Assembly (NCBI RefSeq): GCF_902459645.1
Contig: NZ_CABPSK010000001.1
Coordinates: 1,674,001-1,738,000 of the forward strand
Length of the DNA: 64,000 nucleotides
Direction: 5' to 3'
Origin: Pandoraea pneumonica
Lineage (GTDB): Bacteria > Pseudomonadota > Gammaproteobacteria > Burkholderiales > Burkholderiaceae
How positions within the stretch are numbered: the first letter of the stretch is position 1; every line of letters starts with the position of its first letter. The notes beneath the pieces were generated by a model. The model had not been told where the DNA came from. It made no database searches and saw only the letters and a program-made list of their open reading frames with translations. Below are positions 1-12,251 of the stretch, piece after piece. The position numbers and the translations under genes were made by a program.

Positions 1-168
1 TGCACCCACCACGAAGTACGCGACCACCATCTCCAGCAACCGCAGCCATAGCGACTTCACCGGTGCCTTGCGGGCCAGAATGCCGAACAGGCGCTGGTTC
101 ACGAACGGCAAGTTCGCGCCCAGCACAGCCAGCAGAATGACAAGTGTACCGCCTGCTGTCATGCCCAT
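1..168 (-). CDS. DUF2818 family membrane protein (partial, 3' end outside window)
   Basis: The first 56 codons of a small hydrophobic protein are present; the rest lies beyond the left edge. Translation from the ATG at 168 starts MGMTAGGTLVILLAVLGANL and continues with NLPFVNQRLFG, a basic KSLWLRLLE stretch and a second hydrophobic segment. This matches the DUF2818 family, which lies just downstream of nuoN in many Burkholderiales. It starts 108 nt after the nuoN stop on the same strand, so it may be cotranscribed with complex I. A second in-frame ATG lies two codons in. No function is established; location suggests a link to respiration only by association. Confidence 0.8.
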   Translation of the reverse strand, partial: MGMTAGGTLVILLAVLGANLPFVNQRLFGILARKAPVKSLWLRLLEMVVAYFVVGA

Positions 169-276
169 TGTTCTCGTCTCCGTAATTCTGGCTTTATTCG
201 TCAGAAGGGGCCGGTCATGCCATGCATGCCCTGCCCCATTCGTCTTACGTCTTGCTTTCCGACTTGCTGGCTAGCG

Positions 277-1746
277 TTAGCTTGCCAACGTCAGCTTGAT
301 CGTGCGCAGGCACCAGTCCATCAGCGGGCCGGGCATCAAGCCCAGATACACCAGCACCAGACCGTTGAGCGAGAGCACCAGGCGCATCGTGCCGCTGCCT
401 TCCAACGCGTTGCTGTCTTCCGGCTTGTCGAAGTACATCAGCTTCACGACACGCAGGTAGTAGAACGCACCGATCAGCGACGCGATCACGGCGACCACGG
501 CCAGCCAAACCATACCGGCGTTCACGACAGCTTGCAGCACGGCCAGCTTCGCGTAGAAGCCTGCCAGCGGCGGAATGCCAGCCAGCGAGAACATCAGCAT
601 CAGCATGACGAAGGCAAACCACGGGCTACGCTGGTTCAGGCCCTTCAGATCCGACAGGTTCTCAGCTTCGAAACCCTTGCGCGAGAGCAGCAGCACGATA
701 CCGAACGTGCCCAGCGTCGTCAGCAGGTAGATCACGCTGTAGAACAGCGACGAACCGTACGCATCGGCGATACCGTCGATCTTGCCGCCCACCACGCCCG
801 AGAGCATGCCCAGCAGCACGAAGCCCATGTGCGAGATCGTCGAGTACGCCAGCAGACGCTTGACGTTGGTCTGCACGATGGCCGTCAGGTTACCGATCAC
901 CAGCGAGAGCACCGCCAGAATGATCAGCATCTGTTGCCAGTCGATCGCCAGCGGCAGCATGCCTTCGACGAGCAAACGCAGCAGCAGTGCAAAGGCACCC
1001 AGCTTCGGTGCGCCGCCGATCAGCAGCGTGACCGGCGTCGGTGCGCCCTGATACACGTCAGGCACCCACATGTGGAACGGCGCAGCACCCAGCTTGAAGG
1101 CCAGACCGGCGACGATAAACACCACACCGAACACCAGCACGATCTTGTTGACCGCACCCGAGGCGATGACTTCGAAGACCTTGGCCAGTTCGAGCGAGCC
1201 GGTCGCGCCGTACATCATCGACATGCCGTACAGCAGGAAGCCCGAAGCGAGCGCGCCCAGCACGTAGTACTTCATGGCCGACTCGGTCGCATTCGTCGAA
1301 TCGCGCCACACGGCAGCGAGGGCGTACAGCGACAGCGACATCAATTCCAGACCCAGATACAGCGTCAGGAAGTTGTTGCCGGAAATCATCACCGACAGGC
1401 CCAGCAGCGAGAACAGGCTGAGGATGTAGAAATCGCCACGGGCGAGACCGCGCGCTTCCAGATACTTCTGGCCGTAGACGAACGTCATGAACGTTGCCAG
1501 ACCGCCGAAGGCCTTGAGCAGGTTCGACATCGGGTCGGCAACGAACACATTGCCGAACAGATAGTGCGACGCCGGATCGCTGGCGTTGCACGCCCACAGC
1601 ACGGACACGACCGCAGTCGTGATGAGTGCCAGCACGTAGTTCAGCTTGCGCGTCTGGCCGAGGAACGCGTCGCACATCATGATCACGAGGATCATGAGCA
1701 GCAGGATGGCCTCCGGCAACGCAGGCAGCAGATTAATGTTTTGCAT
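277..1746 (-). CDS. nuoN: NADH-quinone oxidoreductase subunit N
   Basis: This is the 489-residue antiporter-like subunit NuoN of the complex I membrane arm, which helps couple quinone reduction to proton translocation. The protein is hydrophobic throughout, starts [20 protein letters not shown], and carries the conserved Mrp-type core with [20 protein letters not shown]-like and [11 protein letters not shown] segments. Length is normal for the family. It begins 20 nt after the nuoM stop and is the last core gene of the nuo operon; the start ATG follows a GGAGG-like sequence. Identification is secure from both sequence and position. Confidence 0.97.
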   Translation of the reverse strand: MQNINLLPALPEAILLLMILVIMMCDAFLGQTRKLNYVLALITTAVVSVLWACNASDPASHYLFGNVFVADPMSNLLKAFGGLATFMTFVYGQKYLEARGLARGDFYILSLFSLLGLSVMISGNNFLTLYLGLELMSLSLYALAAVWRDSTNATESAMKYYVLGALASGFLLYGMSMMYGATGSLELAKVFEVIASGAVNKIVLVFGVVFIVAGLAFKLGAAPFHMWVPDVYQGAPTPVTLLIGGAPKLGAFALLLRLLVEGMLPLAIDWQQMLIILAVLSLVIGNLTAIVQTNVKRLLAYSTISHMGFVLLGMLSGVVGGKIDGIADAYGSSLFYSVIYLLTTLGTFGIVLLLSRKGFEAENLSDLKGLNQRSPWFAFVMLMLMFSLAGIPPLAGFYAKLAVLQAVVNAGMVWLAVVAVIASLIGAFYYLRVVKLMYFDKPEDSNALEGSGTMRLVLSLNGLVLVYLGLMPGPLMDWCLRTIKLTLAS

Positions 1747-1766
1747 GATCTAGATTTCCTCCCCGA

Positions 1767-3248
1767 TTACGGCAGCTTGGTCTGCGCCACGTGGGCGAGG
1801 AGGTTAACCACGGAGGTGTGCATCAGGTCCGTGAAAGGCTTCGGATAGATACCCATGAACAGCGTGAGTGCAGCCAACACGGCCAGCATGAAGAACTCGC
1901 GCTTGTTGATATCGATCAGCTCGCGCACGTGGTCGTTGGCAATCGCACCGAAGATCACGCGCTTGTACATCCACAGCGAATAGGCCGCACCGGTAATCAG
2001 CGAAGTCGCTGCCAGCAGACCCACCCAGAAGTTCAGCTTCACGGCGCCCAGAATCACCAGGAATTCACCCACGAAGCCCGACGTCGCCGGCAGACCGCTG
2101 TTGGCCATCGCGAACAACATGAAGAACGCGGCAAACTTCGGCATCGTGTTCACCACACCGCCGTAATCGGCGATGTTGCGCGAGTGCATGCGGTCGTACA
2201 GCACACCGATACACAGGAACATCGCGCCCGACACGAAGCCGTGCGAGATCATCTGCACCAGTGCACCTTGCATGCCGATTTCGCTGAACATGAAGAAGCC
2301 CAGAATCGCGAAGCCCATGTGAGCGATCGACGAGTAAGCCACCAGTTTCTTCATGTCGGTCTGCACCAGGGCCACGAGGCCGATGTAGACGACGGCGATC
2401 AGCGCCAGCGTGATCATGAAACCCGACAGATAGTGGCTAGCGTCCGGCGCGATCGGCAGCGAGAAGCGCAGGAAACCGTACGCACCCAGCTTCAGCATGA
2501 TCGCGGCCAGCACGACCGAACCGCCGGTCGGGGCTTCCACGTGGGCATCCGGCAGCCAGGTATGCACCGGCCACATCGGCACCTTCACCGCGAATGCCAT
2601 GAAGAACGCCACGAACAGCAGTATCTGCACGTTCATCGGAATCTTCGCCGCGTACCAGTCGGTCAGCGTGAACGAGCCCGTTGCGTTGTACAGGTAAATC
2701 AGCGCGACCAGCATCAACAGCGATCCGAGCAGCGTGTACAGGAAGAACTTGAACGCTGCGTACACACGGTTCGGGCCGCCCCACACACCGATGATCAAAT
2801 ACATCGGGATCAGCGTGGCTTCGAAGAACACGTAGAACAGCAGGCCGTCTTGTGCCGAGAACACGCCGATCATCAGACCCGAGAGGATCAAGAACGCGGC
2901 CATGTACTGCGACACGCGCTCTGTGATCACTTCCCAGCCCGCGATGACCACGATCACCGTGATCAGCGCCGTCAGCACCACCAGCCACAGCGAAATGCCG
3001 TCGATGCCGAGGAAGTAGTTGATGTGAAAGCGTGCGATCCAGCTCGTCTTTTCGACGTATTGGAAGGCCGACGTATTGGCGTCGAAATTCGAGATCAGCG
3101 GCAGCGTGACCAGGAAGCTCACCAGCGAACCGATGAGCGCCAGCACGCGTGCGCCCGTCGGGTTACGGTCATTTCCCACCGCGAGGACAACGATCCCCGA
3201 CAAAATGGGCAGCCAAATGGCCAGACTCAGAAGCGGTAGCGATTGCAT
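1767..3248 (-). CDS. nuoM: NADH-quinone oxidoreductase subunit M
   Basis: This encodes NuoM, a 493-residue proton-pumping antiporter-like subunit of the complex I membrane arm. Many transmembrane helices are evident; the segments WPVHTWLPDAHVEAPTGGSV and LVAYSSIAHMGFAILG are hallmarks of the NuoL/M/N family, and the first contains the conserved TWLPDAH motif. It begins 18 nt after nuoL and ends 20 nt before nuoN, so the three antiporter genes are tightly packed. Nothing is truncated or unusual. Confidence 0.97.
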   Translation of the reverse strand: MQSLPLLSLAIWLPILSGIVVLAVGNDRNPTGARVLALIGSLVSFLVTLPLISNFDANTSAFQYVEKTSWIARFHINYFLGIDGISLWLVVLTALITVIVVIAGWEVITERVSQYMAAFLILSGLMIGVFSAQDGLLFYVFFEATLIPMYLIIGVWGGPNRVYAAFKFFLYTLLGSLLMLVALIYLYNATGSFTLTDWYAAKIPMNVQILLFVAFFMAFAVKVPMWPVHTWLPDAHVEAPTGGSVVLAAIMLKLGAYGFLRFSLPIAPDASHYLSGFMITLALIAVVYIGLVALVQTDMKKLVAYSSIAHMGFAILGFFMFSEIGMQGALVQMISHGFVSGAMFLCIGVLYDRMHSRNIADYGGVVNTMPKFAAFFMLFAMANSGLPATSGFVGEFLVILGAVKLNFWVGLLAATSLITGAAYSLWMYKRVIFGAIANDHVRELIDINKREFFMLAVLAALTLFMGIYPKPFTDLMHTSVVNLLAHVAQTKLP

Positions 3249-3266
3249 TGTTATTGGCTCCCCCTT

Positions 3267-5315
<2,049 letters not shown>

Positions 5316-5332
5316 AACAGCGTTCGCTTTTA

Positions 5333-5644
5333 TTAACCCTTGAGGCGGTCGAGATCTTCGACGTTGACCGTTTCGAGCTTACGGAACAACGTGACCAGAA
5401 TGGCCAGGCCAATCGCAGCTTCTGCGGCGGCCACCGTAAGGATGAAGAACACGAATACCTGACCGGCAATGTCGCCCAGGTAATGCGAGAACGCGACGAA
5501 GTTCAGATTGACCGCGAGCAACATCAGCTCGATGGCCATCAGCAGCACGATCACATTTCTGCGGTTGAGGAAGATACCGGTAATGCTGATCGCGAAGAGA
5601 ATCGCGCCCAACACCAGGTAATGCGCTAGCGACAACGACATCAT
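5333..5644 (-). CDS. nuoK: NADH-quinone oxidoreductase subunit K
   Basis: This encodes NuoK, a small (about 102 residues) three-helix subunit of the proton-translocating membrane arm. The core [20 protein letters not shown], with IELMLLAVN containing the conserved membrane glutamate and [13 protein letters not shown] with the second glutamate, is typical. Two ATG codons stand in tandem at 5644 and 5641; an AAGGAG sequence lies 5 and 8 nt upstream of them, so the second (MSLSLAHY) is at least as likely to be used. It starts 9 nt after the nuoJ stop. Confidence 0.96.
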   Translation of the reverse strand: MMSLSLAHYLVLGAILFAISITGIFLNRRNVIVLLMAIELMLLAVNLNFVAFSHYLGDIAGQVFVFFILTVAAAEAAIGLAILVTLFRKLETVNVEDLDRLKG

Positions 5645-5653
5645 GCTGGCTCC

Positions 5654-6289
5654 TTATTCCGCCGCCGGCGTGTCGGCGCCGGTGGACTGCTGCCGGGCTT
5701 CGGCGGGCATCGACACCAGACGCACGCGGTCGCGTTTCTTCACGCGCACCTGCTTGCTCGGGTCGGTCTGTTTGTGGTCCTTACGGGTACGCATCGTGAG
5801 CGCAATCGCTGCGACCACGGCCACCAGCAGGATCAGACCTGCCACTTCGAAGGCAAAGATATAGTCGGTGTACAGCGCAATGCCCAAGGCCTTGGTGTTC
5901 GGCACGTCCGGTGCCGAGACTGCCTTGACCGGCGCACGCGTGGCACCGTAGCCGCGCATGAGCACGAGCGCCGCTTCGACGATCATGATCGCGCCGACGG
6001 TGCTCGCCAGCGGAATGAACTTGCCGAAACCGCGTCGCAGTTCGTCGAGATTGATGTCGATCATCATCACCACGAACAAGAACAGCACCATCACCGCGCC
6101 GACGTACACGAGCACCAGCATGATCGCGAGGAACTCAGCCTCGAGAAGCATCCAGATCGCAGCAGCGTTGAAGAATGCCAGCACCAGGAACAGTGCCGAC
6201 TGCACGGGGTTGCGCGAGGTCACGACCTTCAGACCCGAGACCACGAGGATCAGCGCAAACACGTAGAAAAGTAAGGTTGTGAATTCCAT
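5654..6289 (-). CDS. nuoJ: NADH-quinone oxidoreductase subunit J
   Basis: This encodes NuoJ, a 211-residue, five-helix membrane-arm subunit near the quinone cavity. It starts MEFTTLLFYVFALILVVSGL; the segment IMLVLVYVGAVMVLFLFVVM carries the pi-bulge helix typical of the family. I chose the ATG at 6289 because homologues begin MEFTT; an in-frame GTG at 6295 would add two residues and neither start has a strong Shine-Dalgarno. The C-terminus is a basic tail of about 40 residues (KKRDRVRLVSMPAE...) that is probably cytosolic. It lies 78 nt after nuoI, one of the wider gaps in the operon. Confidence 0.95.
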   Translation of the reverse strand: MEFTTLLFYVFALILVVSGLKVVTSRNPVQSALFLVLAFFNAAAIWMLLEAEFLAIMLVLVYVGAVMVLFLFVVMMIDINLDELRRGFGKFIPLASTVGAIMIVEAALVLMRGYGATRAPVKAVSAPDVPNTKALGIALYTDYIFAFEVAGLILLVAVVAAIALTMRTRKDHKQTDPSKQVRVKKRDRVRLVSMPAEARQQSTGADTPAAE

Positions 6290-6367
6290 AATCACCGGAG
6301 TGTCGCCAAATTAGCCAACGTCAATGCCGCACCGGGCGCGCCGCCAAGCGTCGCGCCCTGCCCCGCT

Positions 6368-6859
6368 TTAACGGTACGGCGCATCGGCCGCCTTGGCCGC
6401 CGCGATTTCGTTTTCGTAACGATCGCCCACCGCGAGCAACATCTCTTTGGTGAAGTACAGATCGCCACGCTTCTCGCCGTGATACTCGAGAATGTGCGTC
6501 TCGACGATCGAGTCCACCGGGCAGCTTTCTTCGCAGAAGCCGCAGAAGATGCACTTGGTCAGATCGATGTCATAGCGCGTGGTACGACGCGTATTGTCTT
6601 CACGCACGTCCGATTCGATCGTGATGGCCATTGCCGGGCACACCGCTTCGCACAACTTGCATGCGATGCAGCGTTCTTCGCCGTTCGGGTAGCGGCGCAG
6701 CGCATGCAGACCGCGAAAACGCGGCGACAGCGGCGTCTTCTCTTCCGGAAACTGCACCGTCACCTTACGTGCGAACGTGTAGCGCCCTGTGAGCGCCATG
6801 CCCTTGAGCAGTTCCAACAACAGGAAACTGCCGAAAAAGTCTTTGATTGCCCTTACCAT
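6368..6859 (-). CDS. nuoI: NADH-quinone oxidoreductase subunit I (2x 4Fe-4S)
   Basis: This encodes NuoI (163 residues), the ferredoxin-like subunit that carries iron-sulfur clusters N6a and N6b and passes electrons towards NuoB. Both binding motifs are complete: [12 protein letters not shown] (Cys 64, 67, 70, 74) and [12 protein letters not shown] (Cys 103, 106, 109, 113). The N-terminus has the amphipathic membrane-associated segment and the family motif [20 protein letters not shown]. It starts 23 nt after the nuoH stop. Length and motifs are normal. Confidence 0.97.
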   Translation of the reverse strand: MVRAIKDFFGSFLLLELLKGMALTGRYTFARKVTVQFPEEKTPLSPRFRGLHALRRYPNGEERCIACKLCEAVCPAMAITIESDVREDNTRRTTRYDIDLTKCIFCGFCEESCPVDSIVETHILEYHGEKRGDLYFTKEMLLAVGDRYENEIAAAKAADAPYR

Positions 6860-6882
6860 GGGATTCCTCTACTCCGTTCGCC

Positions 6883-7947
6883 TCAGCCCCAGATGTTCCA
6901 GGGGGACATGATCCAGACACCCACCACGATCACCCAGACAATCGTCAGCGGCAGGAAAACCTTCCAGCCCAGACGCATGATCTGGTCGTAGCGGTAGCGC
7001 GGGAACGTCGCACGCACCCAAATGAACACCGACAGCAGCAGGAACACCTTGAACGCCAGCCAGAACACGCCCGGGATGAACGACAGGAAGCCAAACGGCG
7101 CACTCCAGCCACCCAGGAACAGCACCGAGGCCAACGCCGAGATGATGATCATGTTGATGTACTCGGCCAGGAAGAAGAGCGCGAAGCCCATGCCCGAGTA
7201 TTCGATCATGTGACCAGCCACGATTTCCGATTCGCCTTCCACCACGTCGAACGGGTGGCGGTTCGTTTCCGCGATACCCGAGACGAAGTACACGACGAAC
7301 ATCGGCAACAGCGGCAGCCAGTTCCACGACAACAGGTTCACGCCCATGCTGGCGAACATGCCGTGCTCTTGCGAGCGCACGATGTCCGACAGATTCAGCG
7401 AGCCAGCCGTCATCAGCACGCACACCAGCGCGAAGCCCATCGCGATTTCATACGAAATCATCTGAGCCGACGCGCGCATGGCGCCGAGGAACGCGTATTT
7501 CGAGTTCGATGCCCAACCGGCCAGAATCACGCCGTACACACCGATCGACGAAATCGCCATCGCGTACAGCAGACCGGCGTTCACGTCGGCGAGCACTGCG
7601 CCCGGCTGGAACGGGATCACCGCCCAGATGGCGAAGGCCGGCAGCACCGCCATCACCGGAGCGATGGCGTAGATGCCTTTGCTGACCTGCGTCGGCGTAA
7701 TGACTTCCTTGAGCAGGAGCTTCAACACGTCGGCGATCGGCTGCAACAGACCGGCCGGACCCACGCGGTTCGGACCGAGACGCACGTGCATCCAGCCGAT
7801 GAGCTTGCGCTCCCACAGAATCAGGTACGCCACGCACAGCAGCAGGATGACGGCCACGACGAGGATGCGCACCAGCGCCCACACCGTCGGCCAGGCCACG
7901 CCCAGCAGTTGCGTGCCGTATTGATTGATGACTTCGTTCAGGCTCAT
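6883..7947 (-). CDS. nuoH: NADH-quinone oxidoreductase subunit H
   Basis: This encodes NuoH (354 residues), the membrane subunit that forms most of the quinone-binding chamber at the junction with the hydrophilic arm. Recognisable are [19 protein letters not shown]-like sequence (here [20 protein letters not shown]), [15 protein letters not shown] and [16 protein letters not shown], which include the conserved charged residues of the E-channel loop. Its ATG directly follows the nuoG TAA stop with no gap, indicating translational coupling. Nothing unusual. Confidence 0.97.
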   Translation of the reverse strand: MSLNEVINQYGTQLLGVAWPTVWALVRILVVAVILLLCVAYLILWERKLIGWMHVRLGPNRVGPAGLLQPIADVLKLLLKEVITPTQVSKGIYAIAPVMAVLPAFAIWAVIPFQPGAVLADVNAGLLYAMAISSIGVYGVILAGWASNSKYAFLGAMRASAQMISYEIAMGFALVCVLMTAGSLNLSDIVRSQEHGMFASMGVNLLSWNWLPLLPMFVVYFVSGIAETNRHPFDVVEGESEIVAGHMIEYSGMGFALFFLAEYINMIIISALASVLFLGGWSAPFGFLSFIPGVFWLAFKVFLLLSVFIWVRATFPRYRYDQIMRLGWKVFLPLTIVWVIVVGVWIMSPWNIWG

Positions 7948-10260
7948 TTACGCCTTCTCCACCGAAATTTCACCGAACATCGCGCCAAGCGCAGCGGACG
8001 CCGGCGTGGCTGCCGGGACGCGCACCACGTTGGCAGGCAACGTTTCCGAGCGAGCTGCCGGCAGCGTGACCACCGCATCGCCTTGGCGAACGCGCACGGC
8101 GTCGCCGGCAGCGAGGCCGAGGCTGTCGAACAGTGCCGCCGGCAGCGTCGCGCGCAGCGAAGCCTTGGCGTCGTTGGTCAATTGCAGCGACGGGGCGCGG
8201 CGCACCAGCGCGTCGGCCGAGTAAATCGGCACATCGGCCAGACGTTGCAGACCCTGTGCAGCGGCCTTCGGCGCAGCCAGCGTTGCCGTGGCGCGGTTGT
8301 CGAGCGAAGCGGCCGAGAAACCGGCGAGCGCTTCTGCACGCACTTGTTCCACGGTGTCTTGTTCGAAACCTTGCAGCTTGAGCAGGTTGCCCAGCACGCG
8401 CAGCACCTTCCAGCCCGGACGCGTTTCGCCCAGCGCGCGCACCACACCGTTGAAGTGTTGCGGCAGACCTTCGGCGTTGACGAACGTACCGGCCGTTTCC
8501 GTGAACGGGGCGATCGGCAGCAGGACGTCGGCGTATTCGAGACCGTGCTTGAACGGCGAGAGCGAAACGACCATCTTCGCGCCGCTCAGTGCTGTGAGTG
8601 CTTGCTTCGCGTCGGCCGAGTCGAACTCGGGTTCGGCGTTGAGCAGCACGTAAGCCTGACGCGGTTGCGCGAACAATGCCGCAGCGCCCTTCGCGTTGGT
8701 GGCCTTCACTGCGTAGCCGCCGACCGTGTTGGCGCCTTCGGTCAGGAAGCCCAGCGTGGCGCCCGTGATGTCAGCGATCACTTGCGCGATGGCATGCAGT
8801 TGCGCGAATTCCGGATGCTGAACGGCAGCGTTGCCCAGCAGAATCGCACGGCGCTCGCCGTTGATCAGCGAAGCGGCGATCGCCTCGGCAGCGTCGCTCG
8901 CCGTAATACCGGCCAGTTCTGCCGGTGCGGCAACGCCCTTGGCAGCCGCAGCCGCTACAGCGATACCGGCCAGTTCGCTTACCCATGCGCCCGGTGCAGC
9001 GATGATCTTGTTCGCGAGCTTCACGAGCAGATCGTCGTCCGAGCCGTGCAGCAGGTTCAGTTGACCGCCAGCCTTCACCGCCGAACGCAGACGCGAGGCG
9101 AACAGCGGATGATCCTTGCGCAGGAACGAACCGACGACCAGCGCGCTTTGCAGCGTGTCGAGTTCCGTGATCGGCAGGCCGAGCCACGGGGCACCCTTCG
9201 TACCGCCCGACACGTCCGTTTGACGCAGGCGGAAGTCGACGTTGTCGCTGCCCAGTGCGCGCACGAACTTTTGCAGCAGGTGCAGTTCTTCGACGGTCGC
9301 GTGCGGCGAGGCCAGACCGGCAACGGCGTCGGCGCCGAAGTCGCGAATGATGTCCGTCAGGCCGTGGCCGACGTACTCAAGCGCCGTCTGCCAGTCGACT
9401 TCGTGCCACTCGCCGCCTTGCTTGAGCATCGGCTTGGTGAGGCGCTCGTCGCTGTTCAGACCTTCGTACGAGAAACGATCCTTGTCCGAGATCCAGCATT
9501 CGTTGACCGCTTCGTTTTCGAGCGGCACCACGCGCATGACCTTGTTGTTCTTCACTTGCACCACGAGGTTCGCGCCCACGCCATCGTGAGGGCTCACCGA
9601 CTTGCGGCGCGACAGTTCCCACGTACGGGCGCTGTAACGGAACGGCTTCGACGTCAGCGCACCCACCGGGCACAGGTCGATCATGTTGCCGGACAGTTCG
9701 GAGTCGACCGTCTTACCGACGAACGACGTGATTTCCGAGTGCTCGCCACGGCCCAGCATGCCGAATTCCATCACCCCGGCCACTTCCTGACCGAAGCGCA
9801 CGCAGCGCGTGCAGTGGATGCAACGCGACATTTCTTCCATCGAGATCAGCGGGCCCACATTCTTGTGGAACACCACACGCTTCTCTTCCTGGTAGCGCGA
9901 TGCCGATTTGCCGTAACCCACTGCCAAATCTTGAAGTTGGCACTCACCGCCCTGATCGCAGATCGGGCAGTCGAGCGGGTGGTTAATCAGCAGGAACTCC
10001 ATCACCGATTGCTGCGCTTTCACAGCCTTCTCGGAGTTGGTGCGCACGATCATGCCGTTGGCAACGGGCGTGGCGCAGGCCGGCACGGCCTTCGGGGCCT
10101 TTTCGACCTCGACCAGGCACATACGGCAGTTCGCTGCGATCGACAATTTCTTGTGATAGCAGAAGTGGGGAATATAGGTGCCGTTCTTCTTGGCAGCCTG
10201 GATCACCATGCTGCCTTCGGGCACCTCGACCTTTTGGCCGTCAATTTCGATTTCAACCAT
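7948..10260 (-). CDS. nuoG: NADH-quinone oxidoreductase subunit G (75 kDa)
   Basis: This encodes NuoG, the 770-residue iron-sulfur subunit of the peripheral arm. The N-terminus is a 2Fe-2S ferredoxin domain (Cys 34, 45, 48, 62), followed by the His/Cys motif for N5 (His 94, Cys 98, 101, 107) and the 4Fe-4S N4 motif (Cys 147, 150, 153, 197). The remainder is a molybdopterin-oxidoreductase-like domain that is structural rather than catalytic in complex I. The additional N7 cysteine motif of some NuoG proteins is not evident. The ATG is 29 nt after nuoF; the stop abuts nuoH. Confidence 0.96.
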   Translation of the reverse strand: MVEIEIDGQKVEVPEGSMVIQAAKKNGTYIPHFCYHKKLSIAANCRMCLVEVEKAPKAVPACATPVANGMIVRTNSEKAVKAQQSVMEFLLINHPLDCPICDQGGECQLQDLAVGYGKSASRYQEEKRVVFHKNVGPLISMEEMSRCIHCTRCVRFGQEVAGVMEFGMLGRGEHSEITSFVGKTVDSELSGNMIDLCPVGALTSKPFRYSARTWELSRRKSVSPHDGVGANLVVQVKNNKVMRVVPLENEAVNECWISDKDRFSYEGLNSDERLTKPMLKQGGEWHEVDWQTALEYVGHGLTDIIRDFGADAVAGLASPHATVEELHLLQKFVRALGSDNVDFRLRQTDVSGGTKGAPWLGLPITELDTLQSALVVGSFLRKDHPLFASRLRSAVKAGGQLNLLHGSDDDLLVKLANKIIAAPGAWVSELAGIAVAAAAAKGVAAPAELAGITASDAAEAIAASLINGERRAILLGNAAVQHPEFAQLHAIAQVIADITGATLGFLTEGANTVGGYAVKATNAKGAAALFAQPRQAYVLLNAEPEFDSADAKQALTALSGAKMVVSLSPFKHGLEYADVLLPIAPFTETAGTFVNAEGLPQHFNGVVRALGETRPGWKVLRVLGNLLKLQGFEQDTVEQVRAEALAGFSAASLDNRATATLAAPKAAAQGLQRLADVPIYSADALVRRAPSLQLTNDAKASLRATLPAALFDSLGLAAGDAVRVRQGDAVVTLPAARSETLPANVVRVPAATPASAALGAMFGEISVEKA

Positions 10261-10289
10261 AGCGGTTCAATGCCAAGCGTCAAAAGGGA

Positions 10290-11582
10290 TTAGTGAGCGC
10301 CGACCAAGCAATGCTTGTGCTCGACGTGGTAGGCGAACTCGTCCCAGAAGTGTTTGAGCATGCCGCGCACCGGCATCGCTGCGGCATCGCCCAGCGCGCA
10401 AATGGTACGGCCCATGATGTTCTCGGCCACCGAGTTGAGCAGGTCGAGGTCTTCCTTGCGGCCCTCGCCATGCTCGATACGATTGACCACGCGCCACAGC
10501 CAGCCAGTCCCTTCACGGCACGGCGTGCACTGACCGCACGATTCTTCGTAGTAGAAGTACGACAGACGCAACAGCGAGCGCACCATGCAGCGCGTCTCGT
10601 CCATCACGATCACGGCACCCGAACCCAGCATCGAGCCAGCCTTGGCGATGCTGTCGTAGTCCATGGTCGTTTCCATCATCAGACCGGCGGGCACCACCGG
10701 GGCGGACGAACCACCCGGAATGACTGCCTTCAGCTTCTTACCGCCACGCATGCCACCGGCCAGTTCGAGCAATTCGCCGAACGGCGTACCCAGCGGCACT
10801 TCGTAGTTACCCGGCAGCTCGACGTCGCCCGATACCGAGAAAATCTTGGTGCCGCCGTTGTTCGGCTTGCCCATTTCCAGGTATTGCTGGGGACCGGTCG
10901 CGAGCAGGAACGGCACGGCTGCGAACGTTTCGGTGTTGTTGATCGTGGTCGGCTTGCCGTACAGACCGAAGCTCGCCGGGAACGGCGGCTTGAAGCGCGG
11001 CTGGCCCTTCTTGCCTTCGAGCGATTCGAGCAGCGCAGTTTCTTCGCCGCAGATGTACGCACCATAGCCATGGTGACCGTGCAGCTGGAACGAGAAGTCC
11101 GTGCCGAGAATGTTGTCGCCCAGGAACCCGGCGGCGCGCGCTTCTTCCAGCGCCTCTTCGAAGCGTTCATACACTTCGTAGATTTCGCCGTGGATGTAGT
11201 TGTAGCCGACCGTGATGCCCATGGCGAAACCGCCGATGGCCATGCCTTCGATCAGGGCGTGCGGGTTGTAGCGCAGGATGTCGCGATCCTTGAACGTACC
11301 CGGTTCGCCTTCGTCCGAATTGCAGACGAGATACTTTTGACCCGGGAACGCGCGCGGCATGAAGCTCCACTTCAGACCGGTCGGGAAGCCTGCGCCTCCG
11401 CGGCCACGCAGGCCCGAAGCCTTCACGTCGGCGATCACCTGCTCGGGCGTGAGGCCTTCTTTCAGAATACGCGTGAGCTGCTGGTAACCACCGCGCTTGA
11501 CGTAATCTTCCAAATGCCAGTTATCGCCGTTGAGGCCCGCGAGAATCAGCGGTTTGATGTGACGGTTGTGCAGCGACGTCAT
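10290..11582 (-). CDS. nuoF: NADH-quinone oxidoreductase subunit F (NADH-binding)
   Basis: This encodes NuoF (430 residues), which binds NADH and FMN and starts the electron chain of complex [11 protein letters not shown] at residues 60-69 is the nucleotide-binding signature, and the N3 4Fe-4S cluster ligands are Cys 349, 352, 355 ([12 protein letters not shown]) and Cys 395. NADH is oxidised by hydride transfer to FMN here. The ATG overlaps the nuoE stop by 4 nt (ATGA), so the two diaphorase subunits are probably translationally coupled. Length is normal. Confidence 0.97.
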   Translation of the reverse strand: MTSLHNRHIKPLILAGLNGDNWHLEDYVKRGGYQQLTRILKEGLTPEQVIADVKASGLRGRGGAGFPTGLKWSFMPRAFPGQKYLVCNSDEGEPGTFKDRDILRYNPHALIEGMAIGGFAMGITVGYNYIHGEIYEVYERFEEALEEARAAGFLGDNILGTDFSFQLHGHHGYGAYICGEETALLESLEGKKGQPRFKPPFPASFGLYGKPTTINNTETFAAVPFLLATGPQQYLEMGKPNNGGTKIFSVSGDVELPGNYEVPLGTPFGELLELAGGMRGGKKLKAVIPGGSSAPVVPAGLMMETTMDYDSIAKAGSMLGSGAVIVMDETRCMVRSLLRLSYFYYEESCGQCTPCREGTGWLWRVVNRIEHGEGRKEDLDLLNSVAENIMGRTICALGDAAAMPVRGMLKHFWDEFAYHVEHKHCLVGAH

Positions 11583-12079
11583 GCTTTCTCTCCGTCTGCG
11601 GCCTTGGCCTTGAGCTCATCGATGAGCGCGTCGACCTTCTCTTCGCTCATGAAGCCGCACATGCGGTGATTGTTCACCAGCATCACGGGGGCATCGCCGC
11701 AAGCGCCCATGCACTCACCTTCCTTGACCGTGAAGAGACCGTCAGGCGTGATGTCGTTGTATTCGACACCCAGCTTTTCCTTCAGGTACTTCGCCATCTC
11801 TTCGCCACGCGTGAGCTGGCAAGGCAGGTTCGTGCACACGGTCAACTTGAACTTGCCCACCGGGCTCGTGTTGAACATGGTGTAGAAGGTTGCGACCTCT
11901 TGCACCGCGACTGCGGGCATCTCGAGGTAGTCCGCCACGAATTGCATCACTTCGGGCGACAACCAGCCTTTCTCGACCTGCGCTACGGCAAGTGCGTGCA
12001 TCACCGCCGACTGTTTCTGGTCGGCAGGGTATTTGGCAACGGCACGGTCGATTTTCTTCAGGGCTTCGGGAGAAAGCAT
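11579..12079 (-). CDS. nuoE: NADH-quinone oxidoreductase subunit E (24 kDa)
   Basis: This encodes NuoE (166 residues), a thioredoxin-fold 2Fe-2S subunit carrying cluster N1a. The ligands are Cys 82, 87, 123 and 127 in VCTNLPC and GECMGAC. It works with NuoF in the NADH-oxidising tip of complex I. The start follows an unusually long 172-nt gap after nuoD, and that gap holds a strong terminator-like hairpin (12217-12244), so expression of nuoE onward may be adjusted separately from nuoABCD. Its end overlaps nuoF by 4 nt. Confidence 0.96.
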   Translation of the reverse strand: MLSPEALKKIDRAVAKYPADQKQSAVMHALAVAQVEKGWLSPEVMQFVADYLEMPAVAVQEVATFYTMFNTSPVGKFKLTVCTNLPCQLTRGEEMAKYLKEKLGVEYNDITPDGLFTVKEGECMGACGDAPVMLVNNHRMCGFMSEEKVDALIDELKAKAADGEKA

Positions 12080-12216
12080 TTCCGATCCGACTGTTCTCTA
12101 AAACGTTATCCCCGCTCGTGCCAGCGCGGGCGAGCCGATCATCTCGGCCGCCCGCGACTCACAGGCACGGCAACTAGGAACGGCAACGGTATCGACCTGC
12201 GAAACCCTGCCGAATT

Positions 12217-12244
12217 AAAACCGGCGGGCGCCTAGGGCGCCCGC
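12217..12244 (-). terminator. terminator-like hairpin inside the nuo operon (nuoD-nuoE gap)
   Basis: Directly after the nuoD stop, read on the minus strand, there is a perfect 9-bp GC-only stem (GCGGGCGCC / GGCGCCCGC, 12244-12224) with a 3-nt loop, then CGG and a run of four T (12220-12217). This has the layout of a weak Rho-independent terminator or an mRNA 3'-end-stabilising hairpin. The short T-run argues for partial rather than complete termination, since ten essential nuo genes lie downstream. The rest of the 172-nt gap has only weak hairpins and no convincing ORF. Confidence 0.6.
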
Positions 12245-12251
12245 TGCGCGT

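Noticed and set aside
6847-10293. 1148-codon plus-strand open frame opposite nuoI-nuoG
   Set aside because: It is antisense to well-identified nuo genes and its translation is an Arg/His/Gln/Asp-rich string typical of antisense frames in GC-rich DNA; no family resemblance.
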